Shown: piece by piece, positions 24,599 to 32,137 of the stretch
Layout: each line of letters begins with the position of its first letter
Position numbering within the stretch: the stretch's first letter is position 1
Notes under the pieces: generated by a model
The model's database searches: none
Told to the model about the DNA's origin: nothing
What the model saw: only the letters and a program-made list of their open reading frames with translations
Made by a program: the position numbers and the translations under genes
Assembly: GCF_036962685.1 (NCBI RefSeq)
Contig: NZ_JBALOP010000032.1
Span: 1-64,000 of the forward strand
Direction: 5' to 3'
Length of the DNA stretch: 64,000 nucleotides
DNA from: Ferdinandcohnia sp036962685
Lineage (GTDB): Bacteria; Bacillota; Bacilli; Bacillales; Bacillaceae_L

Positions 24599-25288
24599 AT
24601 GGGGTTACCAACCATTCGTGAACAATTGAAAGGAGTTCCCTTGTTTCGGGAATTAACCCAAGAAGAACTCGATCCCATTGTTGAAATTTCACAGTCACGA
24701 TTATATAAACAAAAAATGTATATCTTTATGCAAGACGATCCACTTGATCGTGTTTTTTTCATTCAATCTGGAAAAGTAAAAATATATAAATCTGATATGC
24801 ACGGGAAGGAACAGATTGTTTCTGTACTCGAGGCTGGTGAAATGTTTCCGCATGCTGGATTTTTTAGAAAAGGGGGCTATCCTGCACATGCCTAAGTAAT
24901 CGAGGATTCGAATATTATTTTCACTCCCATTGATCGATTTGAAGAGATTTTACTGAAAAACCCTGAGCTTTGCATCAAAATTTTTAAGGTTTTAGGTGAA
25001 AAAATCATCGACCTTCAAAAGCGACTGGAGGAACAAATTCTTTTAAATACGCAAGAACAAATTATTATGCTTTTACTTCGTTTATGTAGAAGCAATGGAG
25101 AAAAACTTGGCAATCGCTTTAAGCTAACAACTCAATTCACAAATCGTGAGCTTGCCAACATGATTGGTACAACACGTGAGTCGGTAAGCCGCACGATTTC
25201 CGTATTAAAAAAGAAACAAATTGTAGATCTTACTCCTGATGGTTATTACCTACTGGATCATATGAAGCTCCATGATGAGATTTTCTAG
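24599..25288 (+). pseudogene. Crp/Fnr family regulator broken by one in-frame stop
   Basis: ATG 24599 (AAGGAG upstream) opens a sensor barrel (GVPLFRELTQEELDPI, DDPLDRVFFIQSGKVKIYKSD, VSVLEAGEMFPHAGFF) that stops at TAA 24893-24895 after YPAHA. The same frame continues without another stop through VIEDSNIIFTPIDRFEEIL, the dimer helix and a complete HTH, TNRELANMIGTTRESVSRTIS, to 25288. The two parts together have the normal length of about 229 aa. A single base change would restore the gene. No C-terminal cysteine cluster is present, so it is not a second Fnr; a NO- or redox-sensing type is possible. It could be a true nonsense mutation or a sequencing error. Confidence 0.85.
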
Positions 25289-25320
25289 GCCCACAGGAAG
25301 TGGCGTTCTAGTCTTTGATC
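25287..25320. repeat. Family 1 repeat, internal module only
   Basis: GGCCCACAGGAAGTGGCGTTCTAGTCTTTGATC right after the broken regulator gene, matching the internal module at 12.9 kb. Confidence 0.7.
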
Positions 25321-25339
25321 TTACTTATTTTTTAGGATT

Positions 25340-25382
25340 TGTGATTCACATCACATCGTTTCTCATTGAAAATGATTATCAT
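25340..25382 (+). promoter_or_regulatory. Perfect Fnr operator and -10 before the DUF2249 operon
   Basis: TGTGA-TTCACA-TCACA at 25340-25355 is perfect. TATCAT at 25377-25382 is positioned as a -10 so that the site is centred about 41 bases before the start point. Confidence 0.8.
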
Positions 25383-25417
25383 TAGGTTATAACCGTTATA
25401 TAAGGGGGAAATCAAAA

Positions 25418-25669
25418 ATGAGTCAATTAGAAGCAAAAGTTGTGGAAGTAGATGTCAGGGAAGATCTTAAAAATAAAATTGAGCCTTTTCAAAAGATTAT
25501 GGAGGCGGTTAAGCCTTTACAGGATGGAGATACCTTTATTTTACACGCACCGTTTAAACCAACTCCTTTATTTCCAATTTTGAAAGCAAAAGGTTTTTCA
25601 AATGAAGCGGAGCAAATTGATAAAAAACATTGGAAGGTTACCTTTACTAAAGGAGTGACCAATAAATGA
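25418..25669 (+). CDS. DUF2249 protein, first of a tandem pair
   Basis: An 83 aa DUF2249 protein: VVEVDVREDLKNKIEPFQKIMEAV, LQDGDTFILHAPFKPTPLFPIL, and a final HWKVTFTK strand. AAGGGGG lies before the ATG. First gene of an Fnr-controlled unit. It overlaps the next DUF2249 gene by four bases, so the two may work as a heterodimer. The biochemical role is unknown. Confidence 0.83.
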   Translation: MSQLEAKVVEVDVREDLKNKIEPFQKIMEAVKPLQDGDTFILHAPFKPTPLFPILKAKGFSNEAEQIDKKHWKVTFTKGVTNK

Positions 25670-25872
25670 AAATAGATAATCGAGGTCTTGAGCCTCCTAC
25701 CCCAATGATGAGGACATTGAAAGCTCTCGAAAAATTAAACAAAGGCGACACATTAACTATAATCAATGATCGGCGACCAATGTTCTTGTATGAACAGCTA
25801 GATGAACTAGGCTACAAACATATAACCGAACCACATCCTGATGGCGGCTTTCAAATCGAGATTACGAAATAA
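25666..25872 (+). CDS. DUF2249 protein, second of a tandem pair
   Basis: A 68 aa DUF2249 protein: RGLEPPTPMMRTLKALEKLNKGDTL, then INDRRPMFLYEQL and a C-terminal FQIEITK. The (N/H)D-x-R-P-x-x-L motif is the same as in the 23803 protein. Translation is coupled to the previous gene through ATGA, and a membrane protein gene follows 14 bases downstream. Confidence 0.83.
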   Translation: MKIDNRGLEPPTPMMRTLKALEKLNKGDTLTIINDRRPMFLYEQLDELGYKHITEPHPDGGFQIEITK

Positions 25873-25886
25873 GGAGCTGCTTGCTA

Positions 25887-27128
25887 ATGATGCCTCAATT
25901 ATCAAATGAAACAGATATAAGGCTACCACTCTCCTTTATTATTTTTAGTGTTATTGCCTTAGTCGCATCCCAAGTAATCCTGTTATTCAATGGACACATG
26001 GTGATTGATGGAAATTTTCGGACCTTTCCCCTCCTATCGTCTGCCCATTTACTGATACTTGGATGGGCCTTAATGGTTGCGATGGGAGCCATGTACCAGC
26101 TTGTGCCGGTAGCCTTTTTAACTCCGATTTGGAGTGAAAAATTTGGATTTTTGCAATTTTGGGTAACAGCAATAGGTTTTGGTGGTTTTGGAATCACGCT
26201 TTCCTTCTCACCTACTTTGTCAATTTTCTCAGGTTCTCTTGCTGTTATTGGGATTTTGCTGTTTCTCGTTCAAATGTTTATGACGATGAAAAAGCAAGCG
26301 AAGAAGAATATTCTAACCCTATTTGTTGGAAGTGCTCTCATTTGCTTACTACTTACAATCACGCTTGGAATTCTGTTGATCGTCAATCTAGGAGCTGGGA
26401 TAGCGAATTTAAATCACCTTGCTGTTTTGAAAAGTCATATTTTACTTGGAGTTGCAGGATGGTTTACATTCTTAATTTTCGGTTTTTCCTATAAAATGGT
26501 CCCAATGTTTTCGTTAGCACATGGCTTTTCAATGAAGCTAGCAAGATGGGTCTATATTGTGTATGGAGTTGGCCTTATTGTAACCATTTGCAGCTTCATA
26601 ACCGAGCAAATCCTATTCTTACAGGCAGCTATGAGCTTACTGTTCGCCGGTTTCGCTCTTTTTTCATATCATATTTCAACGATCATCAAGGTGAGATTAA
26701 AGAAAAAGCTTGATAAACCATTTATATTCTCATTAATTGCGATTGGTTTTGGGTTAGTGATTCACTTTTTTGGAATGGTTCTTTCATTCCTGCCAAGGCA
26801 TTACGAAATTTATGGTGTCCTCATTTTTCTTTATATTTTATTGTGGATCGCTGGCAGCATTCTTGGCTATTTATATAAAATTATTCCTTTTCTTTGGTGG
26901 ACACATAGATACAGCAAGCTTATTGGAAAAAGTGATGTCCCGACATTAAAGCAAATGATTGATGCAAAAATAGCAATTCCTATTTTTGCAGGCTTTGTTG
27001 CGGGTTGCTTAATCGTTGTTTTATCTATAGCGACTGGACAATTGCTCATCTTTTCAATTGGCCAAAGCTTAGTTGTCGCTTCAACTGTGTTTTTTAGCTA
27101 TAGCATTATGAAGGTATTATTTAAGTAA
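25887..27128 (+). CDS. NnrS-like polytopic membrane protein
   Basis: A 413 aa membrane protein with about 12 helices. Histidines in or near helices recur as in heme-binding NnrS or oxidase-like proteins: SSAHLLILGWALMVAMGAMYQLVPV and LKSHILLGVAGWFTFLIFGFSYKMVPMF, which look like an internal repeat. HFFGMVLSF also carries one. It is co-transcribed with two DUF2249 genes under an Fnr site, so a role in NO tolerance or heme-copper enzyme function is likely, but the family call is tentative. AAGGAG precedes; the start could be TTG 25881 or ATG 25887. Confidence 0.6.
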   Translation: MMPQLSNETDIRLPLSFIIFSVIALVASQVILLFNGHMVIDGNFRTFPLLSSAHLLILGWALMVAMGAMYQLVPVAFLTPIWSEKFGFLQFWVTAIGFGGFGITLSFSPTLSIFSGSLAVIGILLFLVQMFMTMKKQAKKNILTLFVGSALICLLLTITLGILLIVNLGAGIANLNHLAVLKSHILLGVAGWFTFLIFGFSYKMVPMFSLAHGFSMKLARWVYIVYGVGLIVTICSFITEQILFLQAAMSLLFAGFALFSYHISTIIKVRLKKKLDKPFIFSLIAIGFGLVIHFFGMVLSFLPRHYEIYGVLIFLYILLWIAGSILGYLYKIIPFLWWTHRYSKLIGKSDVPTLKQMIDAKIAIPIFAGFVAGCLIVVLSIATGQLLIFSIGQSLVVASTVFFSYSIMKVLFK

Positions 27129-27139
27129 AGGGGAGAAAA

Positions 27140-27442
27140 ATGATGGAGTTAAAAGAGAAAATCCTTGATCAATTAAAACAAGTGATTGACCCTGAATTAA
27201 ATATTAATGTTGTCGATTTAGGACTCATATATGAAATTGATATAAAAGAGAATAATAATGTGTATATTGAAATGACGTTAACAACACCTGGTTGCCCACT
27301 TCATGATAGTATTACAAGCGGTGTGAAGCACGCGGTTGCTTATCTTGAAGAGGTTAATGATGTCGAGGTCTTAATGGTTTGGCATCCTGCTTGGTCGCCT
27401 GACCGAATGTCAGAAGCTGCAATGAAACAACTGCGTGGTTAG
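27140..27442 (+). CDS. MIP18/SufT-like iron-sulfur assembly protein
   Basis: A 100 aa protein of the MIP18 family: VIDPELNINVVDLGLIYEI, TLTTPGCPLHDSI with the conserved cysteine, and WHPAWSPDRMS. These proteins help in iron-sulfur cluster maturation. It is the last gene of the Fnr-controlled unit and is a paralog of yitW, which follows 78 bases later. Its presence beside Ric suggests dedicated cluster supply under denitrifying conditions. Confidence 0.85.
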   Translation: MMELKEKILDQLKQVIDPELNINVVDLGLIYEIDIKENNNVYIEMTLTTPGCPLHDSITSGVKHAVAYLEEVNDVEVLMVWHPAWSPDRMSEAAMKQLRG

Positions 27443-27520
27443 TAAGTCTCCTTATTTCACTTTCTTGGTTGGTTTCGTTATAATTTAAAATAAGCTATTT
27501 CTCGAAAGGAGAGTTATCAA

Positions 27521-27829
27521 ATGGATGAAGCTTTAAAAGAAAATATGATGGGTGCACTTGAACAGGTTGTTGACCCTGAGCTAGGGATTGATATTGTCAA
27601 CTTAGGACTTGTTTATGATGTGGATATGAATGATGCAGGTGTTGCTCAAGTTTCAATGACATTAACATCTATGGGCTGCCCACTTGCTGGAACAATTGCA
27701 ATGGATGTGAAACGCGTTCTAACAGAATTACCTGAAGTTAAGGACGTAGATGTTAACATCGTTTGGAATCCACCTTGGAACAAAGATATGATGAGCCGTT
27801 ACGCAAAAATAGCATTAGGTATAAGATAA
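27521..27829 (+). CDS. yitW: YitW, MIP18 family protein (SufT-like)
   Basis: A 102 aa protein nearly identical in pattern to B. subtilis YitW: VVDPELGIDIVNLGLVYDVDM, TSMGCPLAGTI with the conserved cysteine, and VWNPPWNKDMMSRYAKIALGI. Likely iron-sulfur cluster assembly. A GAAAGGAGAG ribosome site precedes the ATG. It marks the return to the conserved yit backbone after the denitrification block, with yitV convergent as in B. subtilis. Confidence 0.92.
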   Translation: MDEALKENMMGALEQVVDPELGIDIVNLGLVYDVDMNDAGVAQVSMTLTSMGCPLAGTIAMDVKRVLTELPEVKDVDVNIVWNPPWNKDMMSRYAKIALGIR

Positions 27830-27840
27830 GGCGAATATGA

Positions 27841-27873
27841 AAGAACGTGTCGATTAAACTCCGACACGTTCTT
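27841..27873. terminator. Bidirectional terminator yitW/yitV
   Basis: Perfect 12-base stem AAGAACGTGTCG/CGACACGTTCTT between convergent genes. Confidence 0.88.
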
Positions 27874-27877
27874 CTTT

Positions 27878-28645
27878 TTATAGATACTTTTTAAACCATT
27901 CGACTGATGCAAGCAGACCTTCTCTTGTTACTTTATGATCCGCACGAGTGTCTGCAATAAAGGATAGATTCTCCTTTTTCCCATTATAGAGTGGTTTCAC
28001 TTCTTGATAAAATTCATATGTGTATTTAAATGGTACCATCTTATCTTTTTCACCATGCCAGAAAAACAATGGTCTACCGTTTAATTTTTCCGGTTGTATG
28101 CTTAAATCATATTTCCTTAATTCTGCATATTTCTCTTCCAATTCAGCTTCTGAAAAAGGAAGTTCAATGTCATGTTGCTGCAATTCCTCAATTTGTCCAC
28201 GGCAGAATTCCTCATAATATGGACTACCCATTAGGCTCACAGCAGTTTTTATCCACGGGTATTGAGTTAATGCCCCAAGCGTCACAATTCCTCCCATTGA
28301 AGTTCCCGCTACACCAATTCTTGACTCATCTACTAATCCATTTCCGACTAGTTCATCCTTGATACTTTGAAGTTCTTTTATTTCATTGATAACAATATCC
28401 CAAAATTTAAAATTCATTTCAAGCTCTTCAAGACTCTTGTCTCTTTCACCATGAAAGTCCGCTTCAGGTAAAACAACCCGAAATCCTTCCTCTGCATAAA
28501 GATATGCGTAGTGTAAATTATGCTCTTTCGCACTACCAAATCCGTGAACGAATAAGATTAAGGGAGCTTTTTCATCTTTTAACTGATCTTTTACAATATG
28601 TAATGCCGGGATGTCTACAAATTTCTTTTTTTCAACAATAACCAT
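27878..28645 (-). CDS. yitV: YitV-like alpha/beta hydrolase (esterase)
   Basis: A 255 aa serine hydrolase of the dienelactone hydrolase-like group. It has the oxyanion region LFVHGFGSAKEHNLHYAYLYAEEG, the nucleophile elbow GTSMGGIVTLG, an aspartate region FFWHGEKDKMVPF and a final histidine ADHKVTREG. Substrate unknown. The synteny yitU-yitV-yitW is as in B. subtilis. Confidence 0.9.
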   Translation of the reverse strand: MVIVEKKKFVDIPALHIVKDQLKDEKAPLILFVHGFGSAKEHNLHYAYLYAEEGFRVVLPEADFHGERDKSLEELEMNFKFWDIVINEIKELQSIKDELVGNGLVDESRIGVAGTSMGGIVTLGALTQYPWIKTAVSLMGSPYYEEFCRGQIEELQQHDIELPFSEAELEEKYAELRKYDLSIQPEKLNGRPLFFWHGEKDKMVPFKYTYEFYQEVKPLYNGKKENLSFIADTRADHKVTREGLLASVEWFKKYL

Positions 28646-28786
28646 TCTTTTTTGTGCTCCTTTGAAAAACTTTAGATAATCTCTAGTGTAACATTAATTG
28701 GTAGATTACTTAAAAAGTTTGGCTTTTCAATTGACGATTTTTTTATTATCTGTTTAAGTAAAAGAAAGAGAGCAGAGGAGATTGAT

Positions 28787-29608
28787 ATGACTAAACAACA
28801 TTTAATTGCACTTGATTTAGATGGTACTTTACTTAAAGACGATAAAACCATATCAAAAAGAACAAAAAAGACAATCGAAAAGGCAAAAAGGGCCGGCCAT
28901 AAGGTCATGATTGCAACAGGAAGACCTTACCGTTCTAGCTCAATGTACTATCAAGAGCTCGGTCTTACAACGCCAATTGTTAATTTCAATGGAGCTTTTG
29001 TCCATCACCCTCTTGATCAAAGTTGGGGTGTCTATCACGACACACTTGATTTAAAAACAGCAAAAGAAATTGTTGAGGTTGCCGACAACTTCCGTGTAAA
29101 AAATATTTTAGCAGAAGTGATTGATGACGTGTATTTTCATTATCACGATGAAACGATGTTAGATATTTTCGGCATGGGGAAACCGAATATTGAAACAGGT
29201 GATTTACGAAAAATTTTAAAACATAACCCAACTTCACTTCTGATTCATCCCGATGAAGAAATTGCTGATTCAATTCGAAAATATCTTTCTGAAATGCATG
29301 CTGAAGTAGTCGATCACCGAAAATGGGCTGCACCTTGGCATGTCATTGAAATTGTTAAATCAGGATTAAATAAAGCGGTTGGCATACAAAAGGTTGCCGA
29401 TTATTTTCAAATCCCAAAAGACAGAATTATTGCCTTTGGTGATGAAGATAATGATTTAGAAATGATTGAATATGCTGGACATGGGATTGCGATGGGCAAT
29501 GGGATTGATGAGTTAAAAAATATTGCAAACCATGTGACCATGACAAATGAAGAGGACGGTATCGCCCTTTATTTAGAGGATGTACTAAAATTAAATAATA
29601 ATGAATGA
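28787..29608 (+). CDS. yitU: YitU-like HAD phosphatase (Cof type)
   Basis: A 273 aa Cof-subfamily HAD hydrolase: motif I LIALDLDGTLLKDD, motif II MIATGRPY, a C2 cap, motif III lysine near GLNKAVGIQ, and motif IV FGDEDNDLEMIEYAGHGIAMGN. B. subtilis YitU is one of the flavin-pathway (pyrimidine phosphate) or sugar phosphatases; the exact substrate here is inferred. A GAGGAG ribosome site precedes and a strong terminator follows. Confidence 0.9.
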   Translation: MTKQHLIALDLDGTLLKDDKTISKRTKKTIEKAKRAGHKVMIATGRPYRSSSMYYQELGLTTPIVNFNGAFVHHPLDQSWGVYHDTLDLKTAKEIVEVADNFRVKNILAEVIDDVYFHYHDETMLDIFGMGKPNIETGDLRKILKHNPTSLLIHPDEEIADSIRKYLSEMHAEVVDHRKWAAPWHVIEIVKSGLNKAVGIQKVADYFQIPKDRIIAFGDEDNDLEMIEYAGHGIAMGNGIDELKNIANHVTMTNEEDGIALYLEDVLKLNNNE

Positions 29609-29609
29609 T

Positions 29610-29638
29610 GAACCGGACTGCAATCCGGTTCTTTTTTT
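29610..29638 (+). terminator. Terminator after yitU
   Basis: GAACCGGA/TCCGGTTC stem followed by seven T. Confidence 0.9.
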
Positions 29639-29675
29639 GAGGGTTGTACTTGAATTATTCACATTTTTTGAGTAA

Positions 29676-29759
29676 TTGTGACCTAACTTTTGTTAATTGT
29701 TACTTAGTTCTTTGTTTTTGTGCCCTAACTTCGATTAATTGTTCCCTATCATAAAATAG
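29676..29759. repeat. Two imperfect 42-base tandem units
   Basis: TTGTG(A/C)CCTAACTT..., then TTAATTGTT(A/C)C, repeated with a 42-base period (starts at 29676 and 29718). A degenerate third unit lies just upstream. It lies in the 250-base gene-free stretch before 29862; otherwise I see only the promoter region of the next gene there. Confidence 0.65.
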
Positions 29760-29861
29760 TCAGAAATAATTACCTTTTATATTCCTCTCCCAAACTTCAA
29801 ACAATAAGACTGGTGCTATAGAATGCACTTCTTTTAAAGCTGTTAAAGGGGGAATTTACGG

Positions 29862-30011
29862 ATGGGTAGTAATAAATCAAAACGATTTGTTCAACAAGGT
29901 GCAGATGCAGTTCAACAACATGCTCAGCGCTTTCCTTACCGTTCAACTCTAGCTGAAGCAGAAGCACAGAAAAAGCAGAATGTCGAAAATCCATCACTTG
30001 GAGGAATATAA
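29862..30011 (+). CDS. Small Gln/Ala-rich protein, unidentified
   Basis: A 49 aa hydrophilic protein starting MGSNKSKRFVQQGADAVQQH and ending in NPSLGGI. AAAGGGGGAA nine bases before the ATG and the next gene starting two bases after its stop support a real gene. Composition (Gln, Ala, Lys, few hydrophobics) is reminiscent of small acid-soluble spore proteins, but I see no motif of a named SASP family. Confidence 0.6.
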   Translation: MGSNKSKRFVQQGADAVQQHAQRFPYRSTLAEAEAQKKQNVENPSLGGI

Positions 30012-30012
30012 A

Positions 30013-30210
30013 ATGGGAAACCCTTTATTCCAGAAGGCTCGTGAAACGGTTGAGGTTGCGAAATTAGCAAGCGCGGGTCAAAGTGATACATCCTTACAGG
30101 ATGCGATTTCGGTAGCAAAAAATGCACTTTCTTCTGCTTATGCTAACTCTACAACAGCCGAAAAAGAACAACTCCGCGAATTACAAACTGAATTAGACCA
30201 ACTCCAATAA
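30013..30210 (+). CDS. Small helical protein, DUF3813-like
   Basis: A 65 aa, predicted all-helical protein: GNPLFQKARETVEVAKLAS, then ISVAKNALSSAYANSTTAEKEQL and a leucine/glutamine-rich end. It resembles small Bacillus proteins annotated DUF3813. The start is ATG 30013, preceded by GGAGG at the end of the previous gene; the frame from 29980 runs into that gene. The pair forms a two-gene unit. Function unknown. Confidence 0.65.
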   Translation: MGNPLFQKARETVEVAKLASAGQSDTSLQDAISVAKNALSSAYANSTTAEKEQLRELQTELDQLQ

Positions 30211-30221
30211 GGGCTAATTCA

Positions 30222-30253
30222 AAAAAATGGGGTCAGACGTTACTGTCTGACCC
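30222..30253 (-). terminator. Terminator after the BsuPI-Gmad2 gene
   Basis: GGGTCAGAC/GTCTGACCC stem followed on the minus strand by a seven-T tract; also lies just after the plus-strand unit. Confidence 0.8.
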
Positions 30254-30260
30254 TTCCCCA

Positions 30261-31136
30261 TTATTGGAACTGTTGAAGTTTTGCGTGATATAGGTTGATG
30301 ATTGAACCATCCTTTGCACTTCTTTCATATAAGTGAAGAATTAACGCTCCATTTGTAGGGAGTTTATCCTTTGGAATCGAAGTTTTGATTTCAAATGGTG
30401 CCCATGCTGGTGCACCTTCAGATGCCATTTGAACAGTTTCAGGAATCACATAGTCATGTCCATCCTCCACTGCATAAAAGAATGTTGCTTCAAATACTCG
30501 GACTTCCCCAGTCACTGTATATTCTCCATTTTCACCAAGTACTTGAACATTGCGAAATGCAGTATTTTCTTCCTGAGGAATTGTAAAACTTTCTGCCGCC
30601 TGTAACGCATTGGTTTCGATTTTTAGTCCATTTACTTCTGATGCTGTAAGGAAAATATTTGCTTTATATTCTCCAGGAGCAAGCCTTTTTCCATCGTTAG
30701 TTGTATAATCCCATGGTTCTTCCCAAACTTTTTCCTCACCTGGTTTTAGCTCCATCTCTTCAATAGATTGGATAAACATTTTATCGATAGAATAGCGGTA
30801 AACTTCCTTTCCATCTGTATCTGTCACAACAATTTCATATTTTTGACCACCTGGAATCGTCACTTTTACCGAATTGTCGCTCGTGTTTTTTAGTGAAATA
30901 GTAAAGGTTGCTTCGTTTTCTCCAGTTTGAATGGATAGGTTTGTTTGAAGTTTTTCAACCACGTTCACATCACCTCCAGGTTCTTCGCTCTCTTGTTCTG
31001 GTGGTGTTTCTGATTCTACTTTCTCACCGCCTCCTGTATTCACTGGAAGAGCATCTTCAGTTGTAGTAGTGCCACATCCTGACAAGATAAATAAACTCAT
31101 TACAAATACTAATGCTACTAGAAGCCATTTTCTCAT
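30261..31136 (-). CDS. Lipoprotein with BsuPI and Gmad2 domains
   Basis: A 291 aa secreted lipoprotein (lipobox LSGC after a hydrophobic signal) with a Thr/Glu/Pro-rich linker. A BsuPI-like beta domain (about residues 65-180: FTISLKNTSDNSVKVTIPGG, ELKPGEEKVWEEPWDY, RLAPGEYKANIF) is related to the intracellular proteinase inhibitor Ipi. A C-terminal Gmad2 immunoglobulin-like domain (VTGEVRVFEATFFYAVEDGH, GALILHLYERSAKDGS) follows. It occupies the ipi position next to yitT. Start ATG 31136 follows AAAGGGGTGA. It may be an envelope protease inhibitor; this is inferred. Confidence 0.8.
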   Translation of the reverse strand: MRKWLLVALVFVMSLFILSGCGTTTTEDALPVNTGGGEKVESETPPEQESEEPGGDVNVVEKLQTNLSIQTGENEATFTISLKNTSDNSVKVTIPGGQKYEIVVTDTDGKEVYRYSIDKMFIQSIEEMELKPGEEKVWEEPWDYTTNDGKRLAPGEYKANIFLTASEVNGLKIETNALQAAESFTIPQEENTAFRNVQVLGENGEYTVTGEVRVFEATFFYAVEDGHDYVIPETVQMASEGAPAWAPFEIKTSIPKDKLPTNGALILHLYERSAKDGSIINLYHAKLQQFQ

Positions 31137-31185
31137 GTTTGTCACCCCTTTATCTAATTTGTCGAAGGTTCCTTAAAAAAAGTTA

Positions 31186-32028
31186 CTACTCTTTACGAAA
31201 TAATCCATAAACGCCAACTGTTTGGACAATATTTGTAAAGGCATGTGGATCAACTTCCTTTATAATTCGCTCCAAGTCATATAATTCATATCTTGTTAAA
31301 ACAATCATCAGCATATCCTTTGGTTCGCTCGAAAACGCTCCTTTTGCTGGAATCACCGTTATTCCTCTTACTAACCTAGAGTGAATCGCCTTTTTCAACT
31401 CGTCTGATTTCTTTGTCACAATCATCGCTGAAACCTTTACATGACTTGTATGGACCGAATCAATTACCTTTGTCAAAACATATAGAGCAACAAGTGTATA
31501 TAAGGCTTTTTCCCATCCAAATAAAAAACCTGCCGTAAGAATAATAAGTCCATTTAATGTAAAAATATAGGTTCCAATTGGTTTATCCTTTGACCTTGAT
31601 AATACGAGTGCGATAATATCCAGTCCACCTGTTGAGGCACCCCACTTCAACGTTAAGCCGATTCCAATTGCTTGAATAACGGCACCAAATACAGCATTCA
31701 GTAAAATATCATCCGAAATTCGTTCAAGAGGTATTAACGTTAAAAATAAAGAGGTTAAAGCAACAGATACAAAGCTATAAAGCGTAAAGGCTTTCCCTAC
31801 CTTTTTCCACCCTAAAATCGCAACAGGTATGTTTAATAATAGTAAAATTACACCTGTTGAAATATGTAAAGGCGTGTAATCACCTAGAATTCTAAATAAA
31901 AGCTGTGAAACACCTGTAAATCCTGATGAATAAACATCTGCTGGAATTAAAAATAGATTTAAGGCAGCCGCATTTAACAATGCACCAAGCGCCACAATTA
32001 CTACTTTTTTCACTTCTCTATAAGCCAT
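31186..32028 (-). CDS. yitT: YitT family membrane protein
   Basis: A 280 aa member of the YitT/YqfU family (DUF161 plus DUF2179). About six helices fill residues 8-195 (VVIVALGALLNAAALNLFLIP; SSGFTGVSQLL; WGASTGGLDIIA), and a soluble C-terminal DUF2179 domain follows (ITVIPAKGAFSSEPKDMLMIVL, VDPHAFTNIV). It is thought to be a small-molecule transporter, substrate unknown. Located as in B. subtilis between the ipi position and yitS. AGGAGG before the ATG. Confidence 0.9.
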   Translation of the reverse strand: MAYREVKKVVIVALGALLNAAALNLFLIPADVYSSGFTGVSQLLFRILGDYTPLHISTGVILLLLNIPVAILGWKKVGKAFTLYSFVSVALTSLFLTLIPLERISDDILLNAVFGAVIQAIGIGLTLKWGASTGGLDIIALVLSRSKDKPIGTYIFTLNGLIILTAGFLFGWEKALYTLVALYVLTKVIDSVHTSHVKVSAMIVTKKSDELKKAIHSRLVRGITVIPAKGAFSSEPKDMLMIVLTRYELYDLERIIKEVDPHAFTNIVQTVGVYGLFRKE

Positions 32029-32137
32029 TCAATAGTCCTCCTGGAACAACATTCTTCAAATTAGTGTTCATACAAAATTTTCCCACATTTGTTGTAATTT
32101 TATCCAATACTCGCTACACTTACAGTAGGCATGTTTG

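Noticed and set aside
24590..25288. Reading the broken regulator as two independent proteins
   Set aside because: The same frame continues directly after the single TAA, and neither half is a complete regulator alone.
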